From assembly GCA_023213395.1 (NCBI GenBank), contig CM041465.1, positions 246,023,741 to 246,087,740 on the forward strand: a stretch of DNA of 64,000 nucleotides, written 5' to 3'. The notes below the pieces were generated by a model. The model worked only from the letters and a program-made list of their open reading frames with translations. It was not told the origin of the DNA and did not search any database. The position numbers and the translations under genes were made by a program. Positions 1 through 11,395 of the stretch are shown here, one piece after another (the first letter of the stretch is position 1; each line of letters begins with the position of its first letter). Source of the stretch: Cycas panzhihuaensis (Eukaryota; Cycadophyta).

Positions 1-77
1 CTCTATTCCTAGTCATGGTCCTAGTTCTTCAGGACCCATTCGTGGTGTGTCTTTTCCCCAGCTTAGGGCTAGCATAC
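1..77 (+). pseudogene. Left stub of the outer Tat-like element's gag
   Basis: These bases match 3410-3486 in the gag of the inner element (shared run GGTGTGTCTTTTCCC versus GGTGTGTCTTTCCC, and both end in TTAGCATAC or CTAGCATAC). The match stops at the CATAC where the inner element's LTR begins. The same gag resumes at 13713 after a second CATAC. This is therefore the left side of the gag gene that the inner element split. The outer element's own 5' LTR must lie left of the window. Confidence 0.8.
73..77. repeat. Target-site duplication CATAC, left copy (right copy 13713-13717)
   Basis: CATAC lies directly before the TG of the 5' LTR at 78 and directly after the CA that ends the 3' LTR at 13712. 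The flanks are two halves of one gag gene, which confirms the insertion. Confidence 0.88.
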
Positions 78-2650
78 TGTTTCCCGGCTTCCGGGAATGG
101 ATACGGAATCACCGACTTAGGTAAGTGTAGGTATGTTTCTCGCACTATCATCGCTTTCTTTTGATGAGTGTTTGCTTGCATGTCAGCATGTGTGTGGCTT
201 TGTAGGCGACTTTGTCCTCGTCTACACTTATTTTAGCCTATGATGACTATAGCAGGGGCACACTCCTAGCGAGTGTAGCACCCTGGTGGCCACTCCACTT
301 CCCGCATTTGCCCTCCTCACTCCAGGATCCACTAGGTTTGCGCCACCTCTGCTCGTGTGATGACCCGTCATCGTTTGGTCGACTTGCCACCCTATTTGAG
401 CCTTATTTTTGCTCCTTTGGACCCGTCTGTTGGCTTGTTTACCCCCGAGTAGGTGTCTCAGCCCCCTATTAGCCCTTTTGGTCATCTGCCCCTAGCCTAA
501 GCTAGCTGGCCGGGCCTATTTTTGCCTCTGGGTTCGTACCGCGGCGATTTTTGCATCACGGAACATCAGCACTGCCGGACTTTGTAGCGACGGCATTCTA
601 ATTTATTTTTTTAAATCCGCCGTGGTAATTTTGCATTTATTGCGAAACTGCCACGTGGCTCGCGACTTAACTCTCTTCCAGCCACGCCCTAATCGCTCGC
701 TTTAGGGTTTGAGTTGGCTACTTAAGTCATGACCTACTCATTTTTAAAGACTTTTTGCTCACTTTCAAAATTGCTCCTCAAGAAACAAGGTCAGGCTCTT
801 CTTCTCTCCGCCCTGCTATCACAGGACCTGCGCCTCTCCTACAGCGCCTAGCTCTCCTTTGGTGTGGCTAGGACATTCTCCCAGCCCTTCACACACCTTA
901 GAGAGGGCCCCTTGGAGAGGTTTCAGTGGATTCTCGCCCCGGGCAGCCATCAAGGGTTCCAAGTGCAGGTGTTTCCTGTCCAACCTCCTTAGCAGGGTCC
1001 CAAACCTGCTGCACTTCAGATTTGGGCTGATTTCTCAGCCCCTCTTCGCTGCCCCTTGGCTGAGGTAAGTCCCTTGCCTCCTTCACTTAGGTATTTCTTG
1101 ATTTGAATTATTTTTCTTATGATATTAATGCTCCATCTTGCTTGCTCCATGCTTGTCCTTGTGGGTTTGGCTTTCTTCCTTTTAGTGGGTTGCTTTGCCA
1201 CTGTCTTTGTGCCTCTTGCCTACATTTGTTGTTCAAGGCAGCGGCATTGAGGGTTAGCATAGGCTTTGGGAAGGAGCTGGGTGGATTCCGTACCACCTTC
1301 CACGCTCCCTAAGCGGCTCTAAGCCCCCCAAATCCTCCCTCTCACCTCGTGCTATCCTTGGCATACAAACAAGGGCTTGTTGGCCCTCTTTTAGCCACTG
1401 AAACCAGCGCTGTCACAAGTTGCAGCACTGATTTGAGGGCTTGGGTTCAGGTTTGGGCAACTCACGTAAGTCCCAACCGCTAGTCCTTGTCCAACTTTCT
1501 TCCCGGTAACCCAGTTTGCTCCTCATAGCATCCCGGTCCGCTGTAGGTGTTCTTTGGCTCCCCTTCATCTTCTTGCTGCCGTTTCCAGCCATTTCTCTTG
1601 GCCTCGCCCTTGCTGCCTTGTGGCTCTTGGGGGGAGGGTAGGGTGTTATTTGCGGGAGGTGGGCCACTCCGAGGCTTACCGGTCACTTACCTTTGCTTTG
1701 GTTACCCTCTTTTATGTACTTTCATCATTGGATTGATACTAACATATGTATGTTTAGATTCATATTTGTATTATATAAATATATATTGTTAGAATCTTGT
1801 ATCGCATGTTAGTACCCTTTCTCCAGAAAGGGGGAGGTTGCCATTAGTTGCAGGTACTTGAGGAGCGTGGAGGATATTATCCGTTAGCTCCGTTGCCAGT
1901 AAGTGCCGTCGCGTACATCGTACTTTCACGCTTCTTCAGTTATTAGCATCTACTTCCTTTCTTTCCTTGGCATTGCATTTAGTACTTTTCCGGGGAAGGT
2001 AAGGGAGCCCCTCATCTAAATCCGCTGTGACGCTTCAAATCTGACGCACCGTGTGGAGTAGCTTGGTGCTCCTCGAGTTGGTCCTCATCACGCACGCCCT
2101 CAGTCCAGGTGCACCCCTTACTCTACTCTACCGCTTTATTTCCTTTTAGATTCCTTTCTTAGTAATTAACGCATCAAAAAATAAAAGGGAAATTTGACTC
2201 TGTTCTTTGGTTATGCTTTACTTGTTTCATTACATGTATCTTTGTTACCCATAGGAAAGGCTATAGGAACCACCCTCTCACCTTTCCTCCTCTCCTTATC
2301 CGCACAAGTTTCTTACCTCCTGCGTTGTTTGTGTACCCAATTAGCTTGTTTGGGCACACTCTTGATCTATTTTCCTTAGATCTTTTCCTTCCCCTTCTGG
2401 CCACCCAAGGGTGGGAGGATCCTATCCCTAGGTCAACCCAGGCTAACCCCACGCCTCTTCACCCTTCGTTCGAAGTGGTGGAGGATCACTTGTTAGTAGC
2501 CATATTCCATTGCAGATCCTGAACTTGCGCTCCGGCGCACGGGGTGCTCTGCATGGTAATTACTTTCCTCATAGGTCTCTCCTTCAAATTATATCATCAC
2601 CCACTCTCACCACACCTATTAGTTAGGTAGCTATCCGTGAGACGCATCCA
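78..2650 (+). repeat. 5' LTR of element 1 (about 2.57 kb)
   Basis: Starts TGTTTCCCGG and ends CGCATCCA. The same start is seen in the outer LTR (TATTTCCC at 24260) and in both LTRs of element 3 on the minus strand (TGTTTCCCA). The right part, 949-2650, recurs at 12004-13712. The length agrees with the 2591-bp LTR of element 2. Short open frames inside are not conserved between LTR copies and are not genes. No primer-binding site could be named after 2650. Confidence 0.83.
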
Positions 2651-2811
2651 CGGGCGACCATCTTGGGACCGCCAAGGGAGCTAGTTTCCGCTCTCTTCTG
2701 TTGGTTTCGCTACCTTCTTGTGATCCTTTTATACCTATTTTGATCTCTTCGTTGGGCAGCCCCCAACGCGTGTGCCTTTTCCTTTTCCCTAACATTGTTG
2801 GTTGATCTTGC
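2651..2811 (+). other. Untranslated leader of element 1
   Basis: Sequence between the LTR end and the gag start. A pyrimidine-rich tract precedes the ATG. The motif around 2755-2775 (GTTGGGCAGCCCCCAACG) is an inverted repeat (GTTGGG/CCCAAC) and has a weak counterpart in the leader of element 3. No tRNA primer site is obvious. Confidence 0.5.
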
Positions 2812-5720
2812 ATGCGACACTTTTCTCGTCGCTTGCACGGTCTACTCCCATTGTTAGAAGACCTCGAGTATCGCCCTCTTCCTTTGTTGGATTCTGATCT
2901 GACTATGGAGGGATACTCTTCTGATTGGGCCTACCACACTTCCACCTTGGAAACCCATGCTTTTCCTTCCTCTATTCCCGGGTCCACCCAAGAGGGTGAT
3001 GACCCCTTTTATTACCTAAGTGACCAACATCCCTCGCTTGATGTCCATCCCTCTACCCACGCCGTAGAAGGATCCGCTCCTCTTGAGATTTGCCACGAAG
3101 TTGGTGACTCTTATGAGGAGCATCCCGAGGAACCTACTTTGTTCGAGGTCCCAATTACCTCTTACGAGTATGTAGGAACCCCTCCCGTTGACGTAGTTGA
3201 AGCTCTCAACGAGTGTCGCCACGCGGCACGCTTGCAACTGCGTCTTGGATGGCTTGAGGGTGCCCTCCGTGGAGGAGCCTCTTCTTCTTCCGCTCCTCCC
3301 CCGCATGCCTCATCCTCATCCACTCTTCCTTTGACAATGAATCCCTTCGTGCCTACGCGTGTGTCCCACTCCTTTCCTATTCCCGCAGTGGGGGCACGTG
3401 TCGCGCCTTCCATTTCTCATCGAGGTCCTAGTGTTTCAGGATCTCCCCGTGGTGTGTCTTTCCCTTAATTGAAGGTTAGCATACTCGTCCCTAACCAAAC
3501 CAATGTGCCATCCCCTAATGTGGCACATGTGACTCCTAGTAGGCCCACGGGTCCTACTAGCATTCCAACCACTAGTCTTGTGGGATTCGCTCCCACGTAT
3601 CCTCAAAACCAACACGTTGGTGCTTCCTTCTACGTTCCCCCAGGGTATACTTCTCAGCCTTGGGGGTAGGGTAGAGGAAGCCGTCTCCCGGTTTATGGGG
3701 TGGATCCGCTACACCCATATGGGGTCGCTCCAACTACGGGTGGCCCATGTGGGCAAAACCCAGTTCCACATCCGTCTTGCCCGTCATCCAACGCAATCCC
3801 ATTCGTTGTGCCTTCGCAAGGGAACCCGACTCCCTTCCAAGGCACCTACCCCCACGCCTCTTTTCAGCAAGGGGTGTTTCCTCAAGGAGGGATGGGTGTT
3901 CCGCCCCTATCCGCTCCTTGTTCATTGCCTACTACAACATTCGTTGAACCTACGGTCTAGGCAAGGGCACGCCCCTTCATGGACTTTAGGTCAACACCTC
4001 TTTCCATTGAGGCGTTAAGGACCAATCTGCCGCCTCATCCCCCTGAAGTTCCTAGGTTCGATGGAACTTCGTCGCAAGACCCGGCGGAGCATGCACGTAG
4101 TTTTTCTATGGCATGCATCGATTATTGGGCTTACGACCACATTTTAATGAAATTATTCCCACGATCCTTACAGGGTGATGCCCTCAAGTGGTTCTACTGT
4201 CTCCCTGTCCATTCTATCCATTCATTCCAGCAATTGGTGGACGAGTTCATCAACTATTTTAATGTAGCTCGTCCATTCGAGAGCGGAATGAAGTCGCTTC
4301 TTTCTCTCAAACAAGGTCACGATGAAATGAATCGTGACTTTGTGCAGCGATTCCATGACTTGCTTCATTCCACTAAGGCAACATTGCCCGAGGAGCTGAA
4401 GCGAGACCTTTTCGTCAATGCACTTCGTCCCGAAGTTCATGTGGAAGTCCTCAAGATGGGGGCGACCACATGTGACTCTGCGATCGCCAAGTGTTTGGTG
4501 TTGGAGGCTATTGAGATCCAAGCCGGTCTTAAGAAACCTCTTAAGCCCTCACAACGCCGTGAGGCACCACCCCCAACCAAGGATACCAAACCTTCATAAC
4601 CTACCTGGTCTTCCTCTCATCCGACCGAGAGGACTTTAGACCCTCTTACATCAGCCATACGCTCATTCGAGTGTACGATGAAGGAACTCAAGCTTCAAGC
4701 TCCTTCATCCCCTACATCTCATAAACAACTCCAACAAACAACCCAAGCTCCTCTCCCTAGGAATGGGAACACCCAGTCCTCTCAAGCGAGAAGGTCAGAC
4801 CCTCCGCTTGAGAAGAAGTGGTGCTCCATTCATGGGGAGTGCTTCCACGATGATTCGCGTTATAGGGCCCAGCATCCCAAGGATGCCCCTCGACGCGATT
4901 CTTCCCACAAACGGGCCTCAAAGCCTAATTTGGATCAACCAGTTCACAAGGATCTGTTCCCTAAACATGGGGAACGTGATCGTAACACCTAAACCAAGAG
5001 CAACCAAAACCGAGGAAGATCGCCTGATCCCCGTCCTTCCCGCGACAAAGGGAAGGGTGCTCGGAACTCGTCTTCTTCCTCTCGTTCTCCTAGCCGTCGC
5101 ACCCCGTCAACTTTGCAACCCCGGAACAAGGGGAAGAAGGTGATCCAGTTGCTTGAGGCAACTCCTACCTACGCCCTTACGCGATCTCAAGCCGCCAAGG
5201 AAGCAGCGGGAGCTTCCTGTTCTTCCACTCCTTCCGACCCTCTTCCAGAGAACCTTCCTCTGAAAATACCTCTCTTTCCCAAGGCTATTCTTGTACACCC
5301 AGGTCATTACGATTTCTGAAGGGCGCTTACCCAACCTACCGCGAAGGGTAAGCCCTTCTCAGTCATGGACGAGCTCCATACTGTTGCCGCAGGAATGTCC
5401 TTGATGGACGTTCTGAGGAGTTGTCTCGAGTAGCGGGCCCTCCTCCTGGAAGCTTTAGGATCAAGTGATGCGCCTGTCCACGCTTTGGGTGTCACCCAAG
5501 GTGGTGGACCCATTATCTCATTTGACCCTAAGGATCTTCCCGCCGCCGGTGAAAGGGAACATCAGTGGAACTTCCCATTCACTATCACTATCGATACACC
5601 CGATTGTACCCTTCGAAGGACTGTTGTCGACAACAGTTCTTCTGTCAATGCCATGCCCTTGCGTGTCATGCAAGATCTTGACATCTCTGCCCCGGAACTT
5701 GTTCCCTGGAGATGCCAAGG
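2812..5720 (+). pseudogene. gag: gag and protease N-half of element 1 (several in-frame stops)
   Basis: One reading frame runs from the ATG at 2812 to 5720 and is broken only by stop codons, near 3466, 3667, 3958, 4597, 4989, 5317 and 5431. The N-terminal part (to about 3960) is Pro/Ser-rich and poorly ordered. The capsid-like Ty3 gag domain covers about 3979-4560 (WFYCLPVHSIHSFQQLVDEF, LKQGHDEMNRDFVQRFHDLL). A Cys/His zinc-binding motif follows near 4829 (KKWCSIHGECFHDD); its last Cys in element 2 is Tyr here. The protease begins near 5580 with DNSSSVNAMP, where related retropepsins have D-x-GSS. Several stops replace codons that are CAG or CAA in element 2. The frame is cut at 5720 by a solo LTR. 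This would have been the structural shell and polyprotein protease of the element. Confidence 0.85.
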
Positions 5721-6773
5721 TGATCCCAAAAGAGCTTAGTTGGTGAAGAAATCAATTATCAACCTTTCCTCCTTGAGATCCTGGGAGTTAGTGTAGAAAA
5801 CTCAATAACATCAAAACAACAATGAGCCCATGAAAGGAAAATTATACACCAAATCAATTATTCTTGACATTGATCCAAAAGTATGAGGAGTAATACTTTT
5901 ATTAAACCATGAAAATCTCCATTTAATGGTGGAGAAATCAACTAGCAAAAGAATGGTAAAATTACAAGGAGTAAATGTTACAATTATACCATAAGGGGGA
6001 TTCCAACCCTCCAAATGCTTCTCCAAGGATGCTTCCCAAGCCAAGTCTCCAAGAGCCACCTCTCCAACCTATAGAAGGGCTCAATTTATAGAAAGAAACC
6101 TGAATTACATGTTTAACAAGTGGCAATCATGCAAGTATAACCACTAACCACCAGAATGCATGTTGTCCAAGTGGCCTTCATACAATTCTTAGAGAGTTAC
6201 AGTTTGTAACAGATCTTAACGTACTCCAATTTGGCTCAAATTTGGTACATGTGTAGGAACGCATTTCCCCTCAGCTTACTCAAATTTTTAGCTCATTTGG
6301 ATGTCATTTGACTACATTTTTATTCATTTAATAATAATATGTATTTGCTGTTTTTCTGCTATCGAAGTGGCCTTCATATAATTCTTAAAAGTTGCAGCTT
6401 GTAACTGACCTTAACGGACTCCAATTCAGCTCAAATTTTGTACACATATAGGAACGCATGTCTCCTCCGCTTCCTCAAAATTTTAGCTCATTTGGATGTC
6501 ATTTGTCTATGTTTCTATTCATATAATCAAAATATATGTTTTCTATTTTTTCTGCTAACTGTGGGATTAATTTTTATGCAAAGACAAGGCTTGAACTCTA
6601 ATCAAATGATATTTTCTGAACCCCACCTTTTGTACACATCTAGTGAGATGTGTCTTATCCCTTTAAACAAAATTTCATAGAGTTTTGATACCATTTGGCC
6701 ATATCTCTTTTAGTTATGCCAATGCCTAGCATTTTCCGCATCCTGTAAACATATGGTAGATCCTCCTGGATCA
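5721..6773. mobile_element. Solo LTR inserted in the element 1 protease
   Basis: The insert starts TGATCC and ends GGATCA (an inverted terminal hexamer with TG...CA). It is flanked by CAAGG at 5716-5720 and 6774-6778. Removing it rejoins the protease frame in line with element 2 (CAAGG then TACGATGG at 15940). It has no gag or pol, so it is a 1053-bp solo LTR left by recombination between two LTRs. A TATA-like TTTATAGAAAG lies at about 6085. Its parent family is not recognised. Confidence 0.85.
6170..6560. repeat. Tandem duplication (about 195 bp x 2) inside the solo LTR
   Basis: Two adjacent units share GTGGCCTTCATA, GTAACAGATCTTAACG / GTAACTGACCTTAACG, GGAACGCAT and TTTTAGCTCATTTGGATGTC. 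The units start near 6170 and 6367. The remaining LTR is single copy. Confidence 0.75.
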
Positions 6774-8116
6774 CAAGGATATGACAGTAGCGTGAAGACC
6801 CCTTTGGGATCTGTCGCGATTCCGCTCACCCTTGAGGGCAAGACCATTCTTGCCGACGTTGTAGTCCTTGACGTTGACGTGGACTACAACCTCCTCCTAG
6901 GTCGTCCATGGCTCGACCAAATGGGAGCCGTGTGCTTGACTCTTTGGGGACAACTTAAATTCGTACACGATGGACGAATGAGAGTGATTCCCCGCGAATG
7001 CCCATTTACCAAACAAACTCGTTCCACCAGTTTAGCAAACCCAGGTCCTTCCACGCATGCCTCAGCTTGCTCTATTGGTATACCTAACCCTTCCGAAGAA
7101 GATCCCGCATCTTCTTCCCTAGTCTCACGCGGTTCGCCCCTATTGGCGTCGGGAGTTACGGGTACCTTGCTTTGTTTAGTGACGACGAGTCACTCAACGA
7201 AGACGAGGATTGTCTCCACCCCGTCTCTTTCCTCCGCACCAGTAGGTCGTACCCATCTCGCTCTAGATCCCCATCTAGGGTCTCTCTCATTGGTGAGGCT
7301 AGCTATTCATGTGTGTCCCACGTTATCGCTTGTGTTGACCCGCCTGTCGTCAGTTCTTCTTCTTCATTACCCCCCATAGGTAATGACTTTGAAGAATTGC
7401 CTTTCGCTCCTTCCGAGGAGTATCTTCTTGGCTTTCCTTCAGATTCCCACAAGGAAGTTGAGCAACCTGACAACCATCACGGTCCCGTTGCTCCTACTCC
7501 CTCCAGTGCTTCCTCTACTCGAAGTAAAGTCATCCATGGGGTGGATTACTTCAAGGATGACGAAGCCCTGCTTGAGCATCTGGCGGGTTTTGCGCCCAAC
7601 TTGCCTTCTGGTCACCATAGGCTTGGTCACCAAAAGATCCTCGCGATCGGATCCACGCTTGCCGATCCGATCCCGTCTCCCGTTCCTCCTCCTCCTGTTG
7701 ATCTTGCCCCTCTCCACTTCGATCAGGGCAATGCCATGTGCATGGGGGAAACCCAAGACATAGTCTTGGCCCCGAGCAAGGTCATTAAGGTCAGGTTGGA
7801 ATGTTCCCCTGATGAGATAAGGGAGTACTCCCTTCTGTTCCAGGAGTTCCGAGACGTGTTCGCATGGGATTATGCTGACATAAAGGGAATTGACCCCTCC
7901 ATTGTCACTCATAACCTCACCACCATTCCTGGCGCCATACATGCGCGGCGTCCTTCACCCAAGCTCTCGTGCGTTAAGATGGAGGTTGAGAAGCTCCTGG
8001 ACGCTGGGCTTATCACTTCCATTGACCGTTTGACCAAGTTCAAACCCCGATGGGTTGGTCCTTTCATCATTATCGAATCCCTCGATAATGTTGCCTATAG
8101 GATAGCCACCCTATAA
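6774..8116 (+). pseudogene. pol: Protease C-half, linker, RT stub fused to integrase tail (element 1)
   Basis: The protease resumes after the solo LTR (flap and C-terminal motif DYNLLLGRPWLDQMGA at about 6884). A low-complexity Ser/Pro linker follows with the conserved block VIHGVDYFKDDEALLEHLAG near 7530. The RT start then appears (MEVEKLLDAGLITSID, ending about 8022) and passes directly into KFKPRWVGPFIIIESLDN, the integrase C-terminal tail. In element 2 these two pieces are about 2.3 kb apart, so RT, RNase H and integrase core are deleted here. The frame 7172-8116 stays open across the junction and could encode a 314-residue chimera, but no enzyme domain is complete. Confidence 0.82.
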
Positions 8117-8831
8117 GGGCTTGAATTTGAGAAAGCTGTTAATGGGAAATTCCTTAAGTTTCTGGCGTGATCTTTCGGCGATCCCTTCGCCCCGCTCTGA
8201 AATGAGCCTAAACTACCATCTTAGGTTGTCCCCATTCTTCCCAACCACGGGTAGAATGGCGATTTAAGATGGATCCTTCTCCTTCTTCCTAGTTCCTTCC
8301 GCGGAACTTGCGTTCCCATACCCTCTTGGGAACCTTTGTCGTCCTGCTTGGGCATTCCCCAATTAGGAGGATGCTTGGGAGCATCGTCGCTCCCCTTTCC
8401 TGTCTGTCGTTTCCTTTGTATATTCCGCTATGCTCTTCCGTAGACGTGTATGTCGCTCTGTCCTCTAACCTCATACCTCTCTGATATCTCCACTCACGAC
8501 GTGTGTGTGTGCTCCTGTTAGACATATAGCCATACATGGAAGGAAACATGTACACCATACAACAAAATATTCATAACATAAAATATCCACAGCATAACAT
8601 TTACAACCATACAAAATAACCATACATGTCATCCACACATGATACATCATACACAGCATCTCATATCCAAATTGGGTTCCTGTCACCCCATATATATATA
8701 TACATCCAAAACCATGTCGCATCATACATCTGGGAAGCTGGTGTCCTTGCAGGGGGGGTACAATCATATGGTCCTATATATGACCCCGTGGAGGCCCGTG
8801 CTTTCTCCTGCCAAAACCATATGTACATATC
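8117..8831 (+). other. 3' untranslated region between integrase tail and antisense gene
   Basis: No gene was seen. It holds the nested hairpin at 8216-8272, a short (TA)n near 8690 and a G7 run at 8753-8759. All three are shared in order with 19692-20360 of element 2. For the antisense gene this would be the region past its stop codon. Confidence 0.5.
8216..8272 (+). promoter_or_regulatory. Nested hairpin after the integrase frame (element 1)
   Basis: The outer stem CCATCTTA/TAAGATGG (8216-8223, 8265-8272) encloses the inner stem CCATTCT/AGAATGG (8232-8238, 8253-8259). Both stems are perfect. The counterpart in element 2 keeps the outer stem. The position between a sense frame and a convergent antisense gene would suit an RNA 3'-end or packaging signal, but function is unknown. 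Confidence 0.5.
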
Positions 8832-11395
8832 CTACTGATGTTGCCCTGCTCCTGGGGTACCATCTCCCAGTCTCTGTGATCCCTCTCCTAGGGACCACAT
8901 GCCTCTGAGGCTCCTCCTGGGCCTCTGCGAGCTGCCCACCTCGCTCTCCTCATCTCTCAGCCATCTCGGGGTCGTCGCCGTGTGGTATGCGATCTGCCGG
9001 CTCGACCTCGATACCATCATACTGCTACCAGCTGATCGTATCGGGCCTGGATACGATCCCTCTCTCCCCGGAGTGCTTCCTCTGTCACCCTGAGATGCTC
9101 TGTGATGACTGCTAGCTAGGTCCTACTCTCGGCATCTCCGCCTACTCCGCCCTGTGCCTCTAGAGCCTATACCCGTCTGCGTAGTTCATCCCTCTCTCAC
9201 CTCGCGTCGTCTCTCTCCTGCTGCAGTCATCCCCGGGATGCCACATGCTCTTGGGACTCTGCAGCCCATATGTCCCTCGCCCTCACCAATGGGGTGAATG
9301 CCTCTGCGTGGGCTCCTGCCGCTCTAGGCTCATCACCTGCCTAGATGGGTGGTTGCCCCTCCACAGACACCGAGGGAATATCTCCTCACCACGCCTCTGT
9401 CGCCTCACGATCTCTGCACCGCCAATGCAACATGCCATGTGTCAGTATTGTATCTCACCATATATCATGATCAAATCAAACTAAACATCTATCTGGATGC
9501 CAAACGACTCTGAAAAGGGTTAGGTCTCACCTACTGTGGCCGCCGGCTTCTTTGGTCGTGCGGCATCCTCCCCTCCTGGCTCTCTGCCAGCCGCGGGTGC
9601 CTCGTCCTCTGGCACCTCCTCTGCCTGGGCCTCCCTCCTCGTAGGAGTGGGCCCAGCTCTTGTCCCTCTGGATCCCATCACGATCCGCAGCCTGCGGGCC
9701 CTGGTCACGGGTCCAATGCTCTCGTCTTGTGCTCCTAACGGGCCTGCCTCTCCTCCGGCAGCCCCAGATGGACCCTCTGTGTCTCCTGCTATCCCTGAGG
9801 GACCTGCCTCCCCTACAGGTCGTGAAGGGCTGGCCCCATCATCCCCACCATCTCCGTCATCTCCGCTGTCGTCGCCCGCGGGCACTCCTGCTCCCCCCGC
9901 CTCGTCGTCACTATCTAACCTCGCTGTCCTATAAGACTCTGCTATGTAGTCTGGTAGGGTGAGGAGGTCTAGTGACGTAGCCTCCACTGATCGTCGAACA
10001 TGGGCCCTGTCCTCTGTCCCCCTCAGCCGAGTCTTCTACCTGTGGACCATCGGGGCCTGCTCTGTGATGGGGTGTGGTTCCCCCGCTGGTGCCACTACCG
10101 TGAAGTGATCGAAGAACCAACACTACAGCAGTTTGCTATACAACAACCCACCTCTGCCGGTCATCCTGATAGTATCCAGCTGGGCGATGAAATTCGCCGC
10201 TATTAGGGCCACCCAGTCCATCCTCTCGCCGGCTTCGCAGCGGCGAACTGCATCCAACCATCCACCTGGCACCTCCCTATAGTTCTGCTTCTGGGAATCT
10301 GGAATAGAACGCACAGTATAACCAGTTTCCTCACTCGAGGAATCCCTGACATCAAGATAGCTTGAGGGGGGCTCCCCTCCGCTCCCATCTGTCAGCTCCT
10401 ATGAAGAATAGGGTTGCCTCTCTATGTCCTGCCTCCGTGCTAGGCAGCGTCCCTAGTCTCACCGGCCTCCTGCATTTGAACTCCCAAAGATCTGCCGGAT
10501 ATCTCTCGGCGTGACCGTCACATCACCTACCTGTGGTAGGTGGAGCACGTGTCTTCTCCTGTCCCAATGGGACACTATGTCAACCAACAGTCTCTGGTCT
10601 GATATGTATTGAGGTGTCTTGAGGGCCTTGTACATGCCACACCTCTGTAGGACCTCCCTATCCTCCTGTGTCGCCATCTCCATATAGCTCAACATGGCCA
10701 TACCTACGTTCTCGCGGTTATCTACCGCGATGACAGCCTATTCACACCAACAACAACTCAAAGTTAGCTTCACGTCAGTCATTGCCATCCTTCTCTCTCT
10801 CAAATCTCTCTCTGCCTGAGATTTGGGGCTCTTCTGGCCCTCGTGCCTGATTTTTTGCCTTTACGCCCGTCTGGCGCCAAACTTAGCATGCAGCTAAGTT
10901 GGCACGGGTCCCACGGTACTGATCGCGGCACCGCGATCATTACCATGATCTAATGGCGATCCCCAAAGGGGATTTCGCCCGAAAACCAAAATTTTTTTCT
11001 GGTGGACCCCATGGGGCCCACCGGGACCAGGGCTCCCTAATGCCCAGGTCCCCGCCTCTTTCTGAGTCTGATTCAGACTTTGAGAGGCCTCTCGTTGCCC
11101 ATAAGGGGCACCAAAATCACATAGAAAACCTTGTAGCCTGCGAAAGGGTATCAACATTCGATGATAAACTTTGAACTTCGAAATGGACTGGGTTTAGTGA
11201 TATCCACTCACTGGATCCGGTCTCGCTACCACCATGCCGTCCGGTCGGTCGTGCTGTCTCTCTCCGCTCTCTGATCCGACGGTCCGATCTCTCTCTGCGT
11301 GCCTCTAAAGTTGGGTGACACTCCGCTGCGTAAGGGAATGGCTCTGGTTTCGTATGAGAGCTGGTGAAAATGAATCCATTTTCCCGTCGATTTCC
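8832..11395 (-). pseudogene. Antisense PMD (plant mobile domain) gene with introns, element 1 copy
   Basis: Reading right to left, a TATA box (11396-11403) is followed by a short first exon with a donor-like GTGAGTGG near 11207. After a first intron of about 470 bp, the PMD exon begins near 10732. It carries LLVDIVSHWDRRRHVLHLPQ and VTVTPRDIRQIFG (10459-10701), typical of the PMD fold seen in MAIN-like and PP7-long-form-like plant proteins and often mobilised in transposons. A further conserved block (MDWVALIAANFIAQLDTIRM) and an acidic Gly/Asp/Pro tail (9520-9987) follow. Next come an intron with donor GGTGAGACC near 9531, a coiled-coil-like exon (RDELRRRV) and a basic tail ending at 8832. 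Frameshifts and stops (for example near 10459 and 10380) show it is broken. The introns survive because the gene is antisense to the retrotransposon transcript. The protein's role in the element is unknown. Confidence 0.7.
10877..10979. promoter_or_regulatory. Three consecutive hairpins in antisense intron 1 (element 1)
   Basis: Hairpin A is CCAA(A)CTTAGC/GCTAAGTTGG (10877-10902). Hairpin B is GGTA.T.GATCGCGG/CCGCGATC.A.TACC with a CA loop (10915-10944). Hairpin C is ATCCCC-AAA-GGGGAT nested in GGCGA/TCGCC (10955-10979). A similar series occurs in element 2 with different stem sequences. These are read directly from the sequence; function is not known. Confidence 0.6.

Noticed and set aside
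212-485. Overlapping open frames of about 85 codons on both strands near the left edge
   Set aside because: They lie inside the LTR and are not kept in the homologous LTR at 24260.
2194-2522. Open frames in the LTR that recur at 13255
   Set aside because: The recurrence is only because both are LTR copies of one element; no protein motif.
2651-2690. A tRNA primer site for the Tat-like elements
   Set aside because: No convincing match beginning with TGG follows the LTR end, so none is annotated.
9536-9962. Plus-strand Pro/Ser-rich frames of 100-132 codons
   Set aside because: They are the complement of the acidic Gly/Pro tail of the antisense PMD gene, which has domain support.
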